Of a stretch of 64,000 nt of DNA, positions 25,336 to 33,162 are shown piece after piece. Source of the stretch: Azoarcus_F sp048158365 (lineage in GTDB: Bacteria > Pseudomonadota > Gammaproteobacteria > Burkholderiales > Rhodocyclaceae); NCBI GenBank assembly GCA_048158365.1, contig JBLLNL010000007.1. One strand, 5' to 3'. The notes under the pieces were generated by a model that searched no databases, was not told where the DNA came from, and worked only from the letters and a program-made list of their open reading frames with translations. A program made the position numbers and the translations under genes. How positions within the stretch are numbered: position 1 is the first letter of the stretch; every line of letters begins with the position of its first letter.

Positions 25336-26277
25336 CTACTGCTGGTCGGGCTCCTGGTCGATCGCCCGCTGCTGCCGGTCGATGAACTCCTGGGTCGAAT
25401 CCACGCCGCGCAACTGCAGGATCGTCGAGCGCACGGCCGCCTCGAGAAGCACCGCGAGGTTCCGCCCGGCCGCGACCGGCAGGATCGTGCGCGGCACCGA
25501 TACCCCCAGGATGTCCTGGGTCTCGAGATGGATGGGCAGACGCGTCGGGTCGTCCTGGCCGGGCAGTCGACGCTGCAGATAGACGATCAGGCGAAGCCGC
25601 ATCTTGCGTCGGCAGGCGGTCTCACCGAAGATCGTGCGGATGTTGAGCACGCCGAGGCCGCGGACCTCGATGAAGTCCTGAAGCAGTTCCGGACAGCGGC
25701 CTTCGAGCACGGTCGGCGCGATGCGGGAGAATTCGACGACGTCGTCGGCCACCAGCCCATGGCCGCGGGAAATCAGCTCCAGCGCCAGTTCCGACTTGCC
25801 CGCGCCCGAATCCCCGGTGATGAACACGCCCAGGCCGAGCACATCCATGAACACGCCGTGAAGCGAGATCTTTTCGGCCAGCTGGCGCGACAGGTACAGG
25901 CGCAACTGGTCGATGACGCTGGCCGACGCGAGCGGCGAGGTCAGTAGCGCGACATTGGTCGCTTCGCAGATCGACTGCACCATGCCGGGCACTTCGCAGT
26001 TGTCGGCCATGATGATCGCGGGCGGGCGAACCGAAAAGATCTCCTGGAGGTGGTGCGCGATCTTCTCGCGCGACTGGCGACGTGCCCAGGCCAGTTCGGC
26101 CGCGCCGACGATTTGCAGGCGTGCCGGATGCATCAGGTTCAGGTGGCCGACCAGGTCGGCGGGCCAGATGCGTTCCTCGGTGACCGAGATCGTGCGGTCG
26201 AGCTCGCCGCACAAATGCGTCAGTTGAAGCGGGCCGCGCTGCGCCTCAAACAGCTGCGCGACGTTCGTCTGTCGCAT
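25336..26277 (-). CDS. hprK: HPr kinase/phosphorylase
   Basis: A 313-residue bifunctional kinase/phosphorylase of HPr. The start at 26277 (MRQTNVAQLF) matches family N-termini; a longer frame exists but would overlap most of ptsN. The Walker A GDSGAGKS is at 155-162, with His140 upstream and the HprK signature EVRGLGVLNIRTIFG. In Proteobacteria it belongs to the nitrogen-PTS/PTS-like regulatory set. It overlaps ptsN by 32 bases. The usual next gene rapZ is absent; ilvA follows. Confidence 0.93.
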   Translation of the reverse strand: MRQTNVAQLFEAQRGPLQLTHLCGELDRTISVTEERIWPADLVGHLNLMHPARLQIVGAAELAWARRQSREKIAHHLQEIFSVRPPAIIMADNCEVPGMVQSICEATNVALLTSPLASASVIDQLRLYLSRQLAEKISLHGVFMDVLGLGVFITGDSGAGKSELALELISRGHGLVADDVVEFSRIAPTVLEGRCPELLQDFIEVRGLGVLNIRTIFGETACRRKMRLRLIVYLQRRLPGQDDPTRLPIHLETQDILGVSVPRTILPVAAGRNLAVLLEAAVRSTILQLRGVDSTQEFIDRQQRAIDQEPDQQ

Positions 26278-26731
26278 GCGGGCCCCAGGAAACGAACAGG
26301 GAGTGAATGGTCTCGGCGTCCGGTGCGTTGGCAAGTCGTTCGCGGAAGTCGCTGTCGCTGAACATCTGCGCCAGTTCCGAGAGCAGTTGCAGGTGCTGTT
26401 CGTTGGCCTGTTCAGGGACCAGCAGCACGAACAGCATGCTGACCGGGCGCCCGTCCGGTGCGTCGAACTGGACCGGCGTGCTGAGGCGGATGAAGGCACC
26501 GGCGGCGTTCTGAAGGCCCTTGATGCGGCCATGCGGGATCGCGATGCCCTGGCCGAGTCCGGTCGAACCGAGCCGCTCACGCGAGAACAGCGAATCGAAC
26601 ACGTCGCCGCGCGCGATGCCCTGGTTGTTCTCGAACATAAGTCCGGCCTGCTCGAAAACGCGCTTCTTGCTGCTGGCTTCGAGGTCGATGACGACGTTGG
26701 CGACGGGCAGGAGGTCTGCTATCAGGCTCAT
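26246..26731 (-). CDS. ptsN: Nitrogen-regulatory PTS EIIA (EIIANtr)
   Basis: A 161-residue PTS EIIA type 2 domain. The phosphorylatable His67 lies in AIPHGRI, and FVLLVPEQANEQHLQLLSEL is typical. It regulates potassium, carbon and nitrogen processes by protein-protein contact rather than by sugar transport. Part of the rpoN cluster, 169 bases after hpf and overlapping hprK. Confidence 0.94.
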   Translation of the reverse strand: MSLIADLLPVANVVIDLEASSKKRVFEQAGLMFENNQGIARGDVFDSLFSRERLGSTGLGQGIAIPHGRIKGLQNAAGAFIRLSTPVQFDAPDGRPVSMLFVLLVPEQANEQHLQLLSELAQMFSDSDFRERLANAPDAETIHSLFVSWGPHATDERRAAV

Positions 26732-26900
26732 CTTTGAGGGATGTCCTTACGGTCCCGGCGACGCCGGAGTCGTTACGGTGAAAGATGATGGAAGGGTGCG
26801 TTTGGCACGAAACGTGCGCGATTATAAACACACCCTACGACGAAAGTACCAGTTCTTCAGTCACGAGGCCGCGATTCGCGTCCCCGGTTTCGCGACAGCG

Positions 26901-27224
26901 TCAGACTTCCGGAACCTGGTGCTTCAGTGCATCGTGGCCGTGATCCTGATTCTTTTGCTTGTATTTCATCACCTGACGATCGAGTTTGTCGGTCATGTCG
27001 TCGATCGCGGCATACATGTCGACATCGTCACTTTCCACGAAGAGGTCCTTGCCCCGCACGTGCAGGGTCACCTCCGCTTTCTGCTTCAGTTTCTCCACCG
27101 AGAGGATCACGTTGATGCTGGTGACGTTGTCGAAGTGACGGATGACCCGGTCGAGCTTGGTCGTGACGTATTCGCGGATGGCCGGAGTGACCTCGACGTG
27201 ATGCCCGGTGATGTTGAGATTCAT
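26901..27224 (-). CDS. hpf: Ribosome hibernation-promoting factor, short form
   Basis: A 107-residue protein starting MNLNITGHHVEVTPAIREYV, with VRGKDLFVESDDVDMYAAID in the second half. Short HPF promotes 70S dimerisation into 100S with RMF or inactivates 70S. Directly downstream (16 bases) of rpoN, the classical position. Confidence 0.94.
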   Translation of the reverse strand: MNLNITGHHVEVTPAIREYVTTKLDRVIRHFDNVTSINVILSVEKLKQKAEVTLHVRGKDLFVESDDVDMYAAIDDMTDKLDRQVMKYKQKNQDHGHDALKHQVPEV

Positions 27225-27240
27225 GATTGCTCCTTGGTTT

Positions 27241-28671
27241 TCAGATCGTCTTGCGCTGGCTGACCGGCGGAATATTCAGTGACTCGCGATACTTGGCTAT
27301 GGTCCGCCTCGCCACCACGATACCCTGCTGGCCCAATAGTTCGGCAATCTTCGAGTCGGACACGGGTTTTTTCTTGTCCTCGGCCTCGATCAGCTGGCGA
27401 ATCAGCGCCCGGATCGCCGTGGAGGAGGCCGCGCCGCCGGTATCGGTGGCCACGTGACTGCCGAAGAAATACTTGAGTTCGAACACGCCGCGCGGCGTGG
27501 ACAAGAACTTTTGCGTGGTGACCCTCGAAATGGTTGATTCGTGGAGCTCGAGTTGTTCGGCGATCTCGCGCAAGGTCAGCGGACGCATCGCCACGTCTCC
27601 ATATTCGAAGAACTGGCGCTGCTGGTCAACAATCGCCTGCGAAACGCGCAGAATCGTGTCGAAACGCTGCTGCACGTTCTTGATCAGCCAGCGTGCTTCC
27701 TGGAGCTGTCCGGTCAGCGCGCCGCCACTGCCGCGATGCTGCTGCAGGATACTGGCGTACAGCGCGTTGACCCGCAGGCGGGGCATCGCGTCGGCGTTGA
27801 GGTTGACGACCCATTGGCCGCGCAATTTGCGTACCACCACGTCCGGAACGACGTAACGGGTCGCCTGCGTCGAATACTGCGCCCCGGGGTGCGGGTCCAG
27901 ACTGCAGATCAACGCATGGGCCGCGCGCAGTTCGTCCTCGCTGCAACCGATCACCCTGCGCAGGCGAACGAAATTGCGCTCGGCCAGCAGTTCGAGATGG
28001 CGCTCGACGATGATCTGCGCGAGATTCCGGTTCGGGTCGGCCGGCATCGCACGAAGTTGCAGGCTCAGACACTCCTGCGGGCTGCGCGCACCGATGCCGG
28101 CCGGCTCGAGGCTCTGGACCTGATGCAGCGCGATGGCGAGGTCGTCCAGGTCGACCTCGAGCTCGGGTGACAGCAATTCCAGCAAGTCTTCGAGCGTCTG
28201 ATTCAGGTAACCGTCGTCGTCGATCGCTTCGATGATGAAGCGCGCCAGCGCCCGGTCCCGATCGGACAGCGGCGACATGCTGATCTGCTGGTTGAGGTGA
28301 TCCCTGAGGCTGGTCTCGGCTGCCTGGATGTCCTGGAAGTCGTTGTCTTCGTCGTCACGGCTGGCGCTGCTACCCGAGGACGTGGACCAGTCCGAGTCAT
28401 CCGCGAAGCTGGCTGCATCGTGTTCCTGCTCGGACTCGCCCGCCCGCTGACCATCCACACCCTCGCCGGTGCTCGTGGTGCCCGCAGACGGGGCCGGGCC
28501 TGGAGCGGACTCGTCACCGTCCTCGCGTTCCAGCATCGGGTTCTCGAGCAGGAACTTCTCGATCTCCTGATTGAGTTCGAGCGTCGATAACTGCAGCAGC
28601 CGGATCGACTGCTGCAGTTGCGGTGTCAGCGTCAGGTGCTGTGAAAGCTTGAGCTGGAGCGTGGGTTTCAT
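27241..28671 (-). CDS. rpoN: RNA polymerase sigma-54 factor
   Basis: A 476-residue sigma factor for -24/-12 promoters. Region I is Gln/Leu-rich (SQHLTLTPQLQQSIRLLQ). Region II is acidic, about 50-110. The core-binding domain follows, then the helix-turn-helix (LREIAEQLELHESTISRV) and the RpoN box ARRTIAKYRE (454-463) near the C-terminus. It lies in the conserved lptB-rpoN-hpf-ptsN-hprK order. A likely target in the window is the PEP-CTERM promoter at 1820-1835. Confidence 0.96.
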   Translation of the reverse strand: MKPTLQLKLSQHLTLTPQLQQSIRLLQLSTLELNQEIEKFLLENPMLEREDGDESAPGPAPSAGTTSTGEGVDGQRAGESEQEHDAASFADDSDWSTSSGSSASRDDEDNDFQDIQAAETSLRDHLNQQISMSPLSDRDRALARFIIEAIDDDGYLNQTLEDLLELLSPELEVDLDDLAIALHQVQSLEPAGIGARSPQECLSLQLRAMPADPNRNLAQIIVERHLELLAERNFVRLRRVIGCSEDELRAAHALICSLDPHPGAQYSTQATRYVVPDVVVRKLRGQWVVNLNADAMPRLRVNALYASILQQHRGSGGALTGQLQEARWLIKNVQQRFDTILRVSQAIVDQQRQFFEYGDVAMRPLTLREIAEQLELHESTISRVTTQKFLSTPRGVFELKYFFGSHVATDTGGAASSTAIRALIRQLIEAEDKKKPVSDSKIAELLGQQGIVVARRTIAKYRESLNIPPVSQRKTI

Positions 28672-28693
28672 GATGAGGCGACGCGAGCGGCAG

Positions 28694-29416
28694 TCACAGT
28701 TGGAAGTGCTCGCCGAGGTAGACCTGGCGGACCTGTTCGTTGCGGATGATCTCGTCCGGACGTCCGCTCGCCAGGACCCGCCCTTCGCTGATGATGTAGG
28801 CGCGATCGCAGATGCCGAGCGTCTCGCGCACGTTGTGATCGGTGATCAGCACGCCGATGCCGCGCTCCTTCAGGTAGCGGATGATCTTCTGGATGTCGAG
28901 CACCGCGATCGGATCGACGCCGGCGAAGGGTTCGTCGAGCAGGATCAGTCGTGGGTTGGTCGCCAGCGCACGCGCGATCTCGCAGCGCCGTCGCTCGCCG
29001 CCGGACAGGGACACCGCCGGGTTGTCGCGCAGATGTGCAATGCCGAGATCGTCGAGCAGCTCTTCCAGGCGCGTCTCGAGCTTGCCGCGCCCCAGCCCCT
29101 GCAACTCCAGCACCGCGCGCACGTTGTCCGCAACGCTGAGCTTGCGGAAGACGCTCATTTCCTGCGGCAGGTACGACAGTCCCTGGCGGGCGCGCTTGTG
29201 CACCGGCAGGTGCGTCAGGTCGATCCCATCCAGCGTGATTCCGCCCCCGTCGCTTCGGACCAGCCCGACGATCATGTAGAAACAGGTCGTCTTGCCCGCG
29301 CCGTTCGGGCCAAGCAGGCCGACCACCTCGCCTCCGTCGACCTCGAAGCCGACATCGTGGACGACAGTGCGTGACTTGTAGCGCTTCTGCAGGCCGACCA
29401 CATCAAGCAGCGTCAT
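28694..29416 (-). CDS. lptB: LPS export ABC transporter ATP-binding protein
   Basis: A 240-residue ATPase that powers lipopolysaccharide extraction by LptB2FGC. Walker A GPNGAGKTT (36-44), signature SLSGGERRR and Walker B LILLDEPFAGVDP are all intact. Usually lptC and lptA lie directly upstream; here recX does, overlapping by 14 bases, so lptAC must be elsewhere. Confidence 0.95.
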   Translation of the reverse strand: MTLLDVVGLQKRYKSRTVVHDVGFEVDGGEVVGLLGPNGAGKTTCFYMIVGLVRSDGGGITLDGIDLTHLPVHKRARQGLSYLPQEMSVFRKLSVADNVRAVLELQGLGRGKLETRLEELLDDLGIAHLRDNPAVSLSGGERRRCEIARALATNPRLILLDEPFAGVDPIAVLDIQKIIRYLKERGIGVLITDHNVRETLGICDRAYIISEGRVLASGRPDEIIRNEQVRQVYLGEHFQL

Positions 29417-29852
29417 CGGGGCGTTCTCTCAGCAATCGGGTGATGGTGGCGGTGGAAAAGCCGCGACTTTGCAGAAAGCGGGCCTGTCTTGCCCATTCCC
29501 GACGGTCGGCAGCGATCGAACCGAACCGGGTCGTCCAGACCGCGCGTGCGCGCTCGAGCTCGTCGTCCAGGGGTTCGTTCTCGAGCGCTGCATCGATCGT
29601 GTCGCGATCCAGTCCCCGCTGGGCGAGGTCGTGACGGATTCGGGCCAGCCCGAAACGGTGCGCCCTGCTCCTGAGCCAGCTCTGGGCGAAGCGCGCATCG
29701 GAGAGGAGTCCCAGGGAGGTCATGCGATCGAGGACGGCTTCGACTTCATCGGTTGTCCCGTGTGGCGCGAGCTTACGTGCCAGCTCGGCGCGCGAATGCT
29801 CCCGCCGGGCGAGAAAGCGGATCGCGCGCTCCCTGAGACTGGTTTCCGGCAT
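29403..29852 (-). CDS. recX: Regulatory protein RecX
   Basis: A 149-residue inhibitor of RecA filaments. The start at 29852 (MPETSLRERA) is chosen because it lies 10 bases after recA; a longer frame would overlap recA. The alpha-helical repeat signature RAIRFLARREHSRAELARKL and GLARIRHDLAQRGLD are typical. Co-transcribed with recA and overlapping lptB. Confidence 0.92.
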   Translation of the reverse strand: MPETSLRERAIRFLARREHSRAELARKLAPHGTTDEVEAVLDRMTSLGLLSDARFAQSWLRSRAHRFGLARIRHDLAQRGLDRDTIDAALENEPLDDELERARAVWTTRFGSIAADRREWARQARFLQSRGFSTATITRLLRERPDDAA

Positions 29853-29862
29853 CGCGCCCGGT

Positions 29863-30906
29863 TCAGGCCTCGCTGGCCGCAACTTCGGCCTGCGGCCGAC
29901 TGACCGCCTGCATCTGGTTCAGACCGACGGCGTTGCGCACCTTGTTCTCGATCTCCCGCGCAAGCGCCGGGTTGTTGCGCAGAAACTCGCGCACGTTGTC
30001 CTTGCCCTGGCCGATCTTGTCGCCGTTGTAGGCATACCATGAACCGGACTTGTCGACGATCTTGTGCTGCACGCCCAGATCGATGATCTCGCCTTCGCGC
30101 GAGATGCCTTCGCCGTAGAGGATGTCGAAGATCGCTTCCTTGAACGGGGGGGCCACCTTGTTCTTGACCACCTTGCAGCGGGTCTCCGAACCGACGACTT
30201 CGTCGCCTTTCTTGATCGCGCCAATGCGTCGGATATCCAGCCGGACCGACGCATAGAACTTGAGCGCGTTACCGCCGGTGGTGGTCTCCGGGCTACCGAA
30301 CATCACCCCGATCTTCATGCGGATCTGGTTGATGAAGATCACAAGCGTGTTGGTGCGCTTGATGTTGGCGGTCAGCTTGCGCAGTGCCTGGCTCATCAGA
30401 CGGGCCTGCAGGCCGGGGAGCTGATCGCCCATCTCGCCCTCGATCTCGGCCTTGGGGGTCAGCGCCGCGACCGAGTCGATGACGACGATGTCCACGCCGC
30501 CGGAGCGAACCAGCATGTCGGAGATCTCGAGCGCCTGTTCGCCGGTGTCCGGCTGCGAGATCAGCAGGTCCTCGATATTGACGCCGAGCTTCTCGGCATA
30601 GCCGACGTCGAGTGCGTGCTCGGCGTCGATGAAGGCCGCGGTGCCGCCGAGCTTCTGCATCTCGGCGATGACCTGCAGCGTCAGCGTGGTCTTGCCGGAC
30701 GACTCCGGGCCGTAGATCTCGACCACCCGTCCGCGCGGCAGGCCGCCGAGTCCGAGCGCGATATCCAGTCCGAGCGAGCCGGTGGACACCGTCTGGATGT
30801 CCCGTTCGACGTTGCCGTCACCCATGCGCATGATCGAACCCTTGCCGAACTGCTTCTCGATCTGGGATAGCGCGGCTGTCAGGGCCTTGGCCTTGTTTTC
30901 GTCCAT
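29863..30906 (-). CDS. recA: Recombinase RecA
   Basis: A 347-residue strand-exchange protein and SOS coprotease. Walker A GPESSGKTT is at 66-74, with the RecA signature ALKFYASVRLDIRR and the FINQIRMKIGVMFG segment; full length. Upstream, at 30928-30944, the sequence CTGT-N9-ACAG overlaps a CATAAT -10-like element. It differs from the CTGT-N8-ACAG LexA box by one extra base, so SOS control by LexA is uncertain. Confidence 0.98.
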   Translation of the reverse strand: MDENKAKALTAALSQIEKQFGKGSIMRMGDGNVERDIQTVSTGSLGLDIALGLGGLPRGRVVEIYGPESSGKTTLTLQVIAEMQKLGGTAAFIDAEHALDVGYAEKLGVNIEDLLISQPDTGEQALEISDMLVRSGGVDIVVIDSVAALTPKAEIEGEMGDQLPGLQARLMSQALRKLTANIKRTNTLVIFINQIRMKIGVMFGSPETTTGGNALKFYASVRLDIRRIGAIKKGDEVVGSETRCKVVKNKVAPPFKEAIFDILYGEGISREGEIIDLGVQHKIVDKSGSWYAYNGDKIGQGKDNVREFLRNNPALAREIENKVRNAVGLNQMQAVSRPQAEVAASEA

Positions 30907-30980
30907 TTCCGTTCCTTGAAAAACGAGCTGTAATTATGGCACAGAGATTGCGTGAGCGCGGTGCGCAGCCACGCCCGCGG

Positions 30981-31481
30981 CTATGCAATCATCGGGCCGC
31001 GAAGAAGTCTGTTCAATGTGTCGAGGGCATGGATCACCGCCTGGCGCCGCACCGCTTCGCGATCGCCGTCGAGGTGCAGGGTCCGGGTGATCGTGCCGTC
31101 GCCGTCCAGTGCCCACGCGAGGCAGACCGTCCCGACCGGCTTGCCGGGTGTCGCGCCGTCCGGCCCTGCAATGCCGGATACCGCCACGCTCGCCTGGGCG
31201 CGGCTATGGGCGAGCGCCCCCTGCGCCATCTCGGCGACCGTCTGCTCGCTGACCGCGCCACAGCGGGCAAGTGTTTCGGGTGTGACGCCCAGCATGTCCT
31301 GCTTGGCCTGGTTCGTATAGGTCACGAAGCCGCGGTCGAACCAGGCGGAACTGCCGGCGGTGGCGGTCACCGTTTCCGCGATCCAGCCTCCGGTGCAGGA
31401 CTCCGCCGTGGCCAGCATCCATCCGCGCCCGCTCAGGCAATCGCCGGTTTCGCGCGACAGTGCGCTCAGTGCATCGTCCAT
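30981..31481 (-). CDS. pncC: Nicotinamide-nucleotide amidase, CinA C-terminal family
   Basis: A 166-residue enzyme deamidating NMN to nicotinate mononucleotide in NAD recycling. The start at 31481 (MDDALSALSR) overlaps pgpA by 16 bases. The signature TAESCTGG (25-32) carries the catalytic Ser, with VSGIAGPDGATPGKPVGTV later. It is the stand-alone form without the N-terminal MoaB-like domain. Confidence 0.93.
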   Translation of the reverse strand: MDDALSALSRETGDCLSGRGWMLATAESCTGGWIAETVTATAGSSAWFDRGFVTYTNQAKQDMLGVTPETLARCGAVSEQTVAEMAQGALAHSRAQASVAVSGIAGPDGATPGKPVGTVCLAWALDGDGTITRTLHLDGDREAVRRQAVIHALDTLNRLLRGPMIA

Positions 31482-31984
31482 GGGTCGGCTCCAAACAGGT
31501 GTACCAGCACGGCCAGCGCCAGCAGCGTGTAGCCGGCGGCGAGGAGGTCGTCGAGCATGACGCCGAATCCGCCCTTCAGGCGGCTGTCGGCCCAGCGTAT
31601 CGGCTGCGGCTTGAGAATGTCGAAGAAACGGAACAGGCCGACCGCGATCGCCTGCCACACCACGCTCGCCGGCGTGAACAGCAGCACCAGCCATACTGCG
31701 ACCATCTCGTCCCACACGATCGCGCCGTGATCGGACACCCCCAGCGCGCGTCCGGTCCGGTCGCACACGATCACGCCGGCGGCGAAGAAGGCTGTCAGAA
31801 ACGCGATGAACACGACGTCCGGCAGCGGCGTCTTGATCAGCGGATAGATCAGCCAGGCCAGCAGGCTGCCCATCGTGCCGGGTGCGCGCGGGGACAGTCC
31901 CGACCCGAAGCCGAGTGCGATGAAATGGGCCGGATGGCTGACGAGAAAATTAAATGTCGGTTGCATGATCTCGGAAGTGATCAT
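31466..31984 (-). CDS. pgpA: Phosphatidylglycerophosphatase A
   Basis: A 172-residue inner-membrane phosphatase making phosphatidylglycerol. Signature LGFGSGLSPRAPGTMGSL follows the start, with several hydrophobic helices. A second ATG at 31966 (MQPTFNF) is an alternative start. Overlaps thiL (35 bases) and pncC (16 bases), indicating one tightly coupled operon. Confidence 0.94.
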   Translation of the reverse strand: MITSEIMQPTFNFLVSHPAHFIALGFGSGLSPRAPGTMGSLLAWLIYPLIKTPLPDVVFIAFLTAFFAAGVIVCDRTGRALGVSDHGAIVWDEMVAVWLVLLFTPASVVWQAIAVGLFRFFDILKPQPIRWADSRLKGGFGVMLDDLLAAGYTLLALAVLVHLFGADPWTMH

Positions 31985-32927
31985 AACCCAGCCGGGTGGG
32001 GTGCGACAGCCTTCCGTCCGCGGTTCTGAGCATCAGCTTGCCGGCTTCGGCCACGATCGAGCCGATGCGTGTAATCGGCAGCGCCGTGGCGGCCGACAGG
32101 GCCTCGATGCGATGCCGCTGCGGTGGCGTCGCGGTGAATAGCAGCTCGTAGTCGTCGCCGCCCGACAGCAGCGCATCCAGCGCATGGGTGCGACTGGCCC
32201 CGCAGTCCAGCAATGGCGTCAGCGGCAGGCGCGCGACCTCGACCGTGGCGCCGACGCCTGAGCATTCGAGGATGTGCCCGAGGTCGCCGAGCAGGCCGTC
32301 GGACACGTCCAGCATCGCGTTGGCCACACCGCGCAGCCTCTGTCCGATTTCCACGCGCGGCGTGGGGCGTTCAAGCGCATCCATGCAGACCGCCCTGCCG
32401 TCGGGCGGGAGCGTCAGCGCATCGCGCAGGCAGGTCAGTCCGAGCGCCGCGCGTCCTGGTGCCCCGGTGATCCACAGATCGTCGCCGCTGCGCGCGCCGG
32501 CGCGCGTGATCGCGCTACCGGCGGGGACTTCGCCCATGACGGTGACGCACAGGTTCAGCGGGCCGCGGGTCGTGTCTCCGCCCACCAGATCCACCCCGAA
32601 GCGGGTTGCGCATGCATGCAGGCCGTCGGCGAACGCGCGTATCCACGCCTCCTCCGCAGCGGGCAGCGCGAGCGCCAGAACCGCCCAGCGCGGGCGTGCG
32701 CCCATCGCTGCGAGATCCGACAGATTGACGGCGAGCGCCTTCCAGCCAAGTGAGCCGGGTTCGGCATCCGGCAGGAAATGCGTGCCCGACACCAGCATGT
32801 CGCAGGACACGGCCAGTTGCATGCCCTGGCCGACGTGGACGAGCGCTGCGTCATCGCCGACCGCAAGATCGGTGTGGTCGGTGGGGCGCGTGAAATGGCG
32901 GTGGATCAGCTCGAATTCGGAGGGCAT
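31950..32927 (-). CDS. thiL: Thiamine-monophosphate kinase
   Basis: A 325-residue PurM-like ATP-binding enzyme that phosphorylates thiamine monophosphate to the coenzyme. Signature elements are GDDAALV (24-30), the metal-binding CDMLVSGTHF, VNLSDLAAMGARP and LVGGDTTRGPL. First gene of thiL-pgpA-pncC; divergent from the osmolyte operon. Confidence 0.95.
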   Translation of the reverse strand: MPSEFELIHRHFTRPTDHTDLAVGDDAALVHVGQGMQLAVSCDMLVSGTHFLPDAEPGSLGWKALAVNLSDLAAMGARPRWAVLALALPAAEEAWIRAFADGLHACATRFGVDLVGGDTTRGPLNLCVTVMGEVPAGSAITRAGARSGDDLWITGAPGRAALGLTCLRDALTLPPDGRAVCMDALERPTPRVEIGQRLRGVANAMLDVSDGLLGDLGHILECSGVGATVEVARLPLTPLLDCGASRTHALDALLSGGDDYELLFTATPPQRHRIEALSAATALPITRIGSIVAEAGKLMLRTADGRLSHPTRLGYDHFRDHATDI

Positions 32928-33014
32928 GTGCTGCGGTCAGGATGTCCAGGGGCGGCGAGTGACGAGCTTACTCCAGGCCTTGTCAAGTGTCTGAAGGATT
33001 GGTGCAAACATATT

Positions 33015-33023
33015 TGCTATAAT
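33015..33023 (+). promoter_or_regulatory. Extended -10 promoter of the NAGGN operon
   Basis: TGCTATAAT is a perfect extended -10 element in a short A/T-rich island. It leaves a leader of about 130 bases before the ATG at 33163. No convincing -35 is present at 17-18 bases, so another factor or stress-type sigma may assist. Confidence 0.5.
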
Positions 33024-33162
33024 ATCAATTTATCGTCAATGCAATGACTGATGCGCCGGAAACGGTCGTTTCCTGACGCACCGACCGTCGCGCGATGCCA
33101 GGGTCGTCGCTCACAGTCGGCGTCTGTGCGGGTGCGCCGCTCGAAGTGCAGGAGGAACACGT

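Noticed and set aside
30928..30944. LexA box before recA
   Set aside because: The sequence is CTGT-N9-ACAG, one base longer than the CTGT-N8-ACAG box, so it cannot be called with confidence, although the position overlapping a CATAAT element is suggestive.
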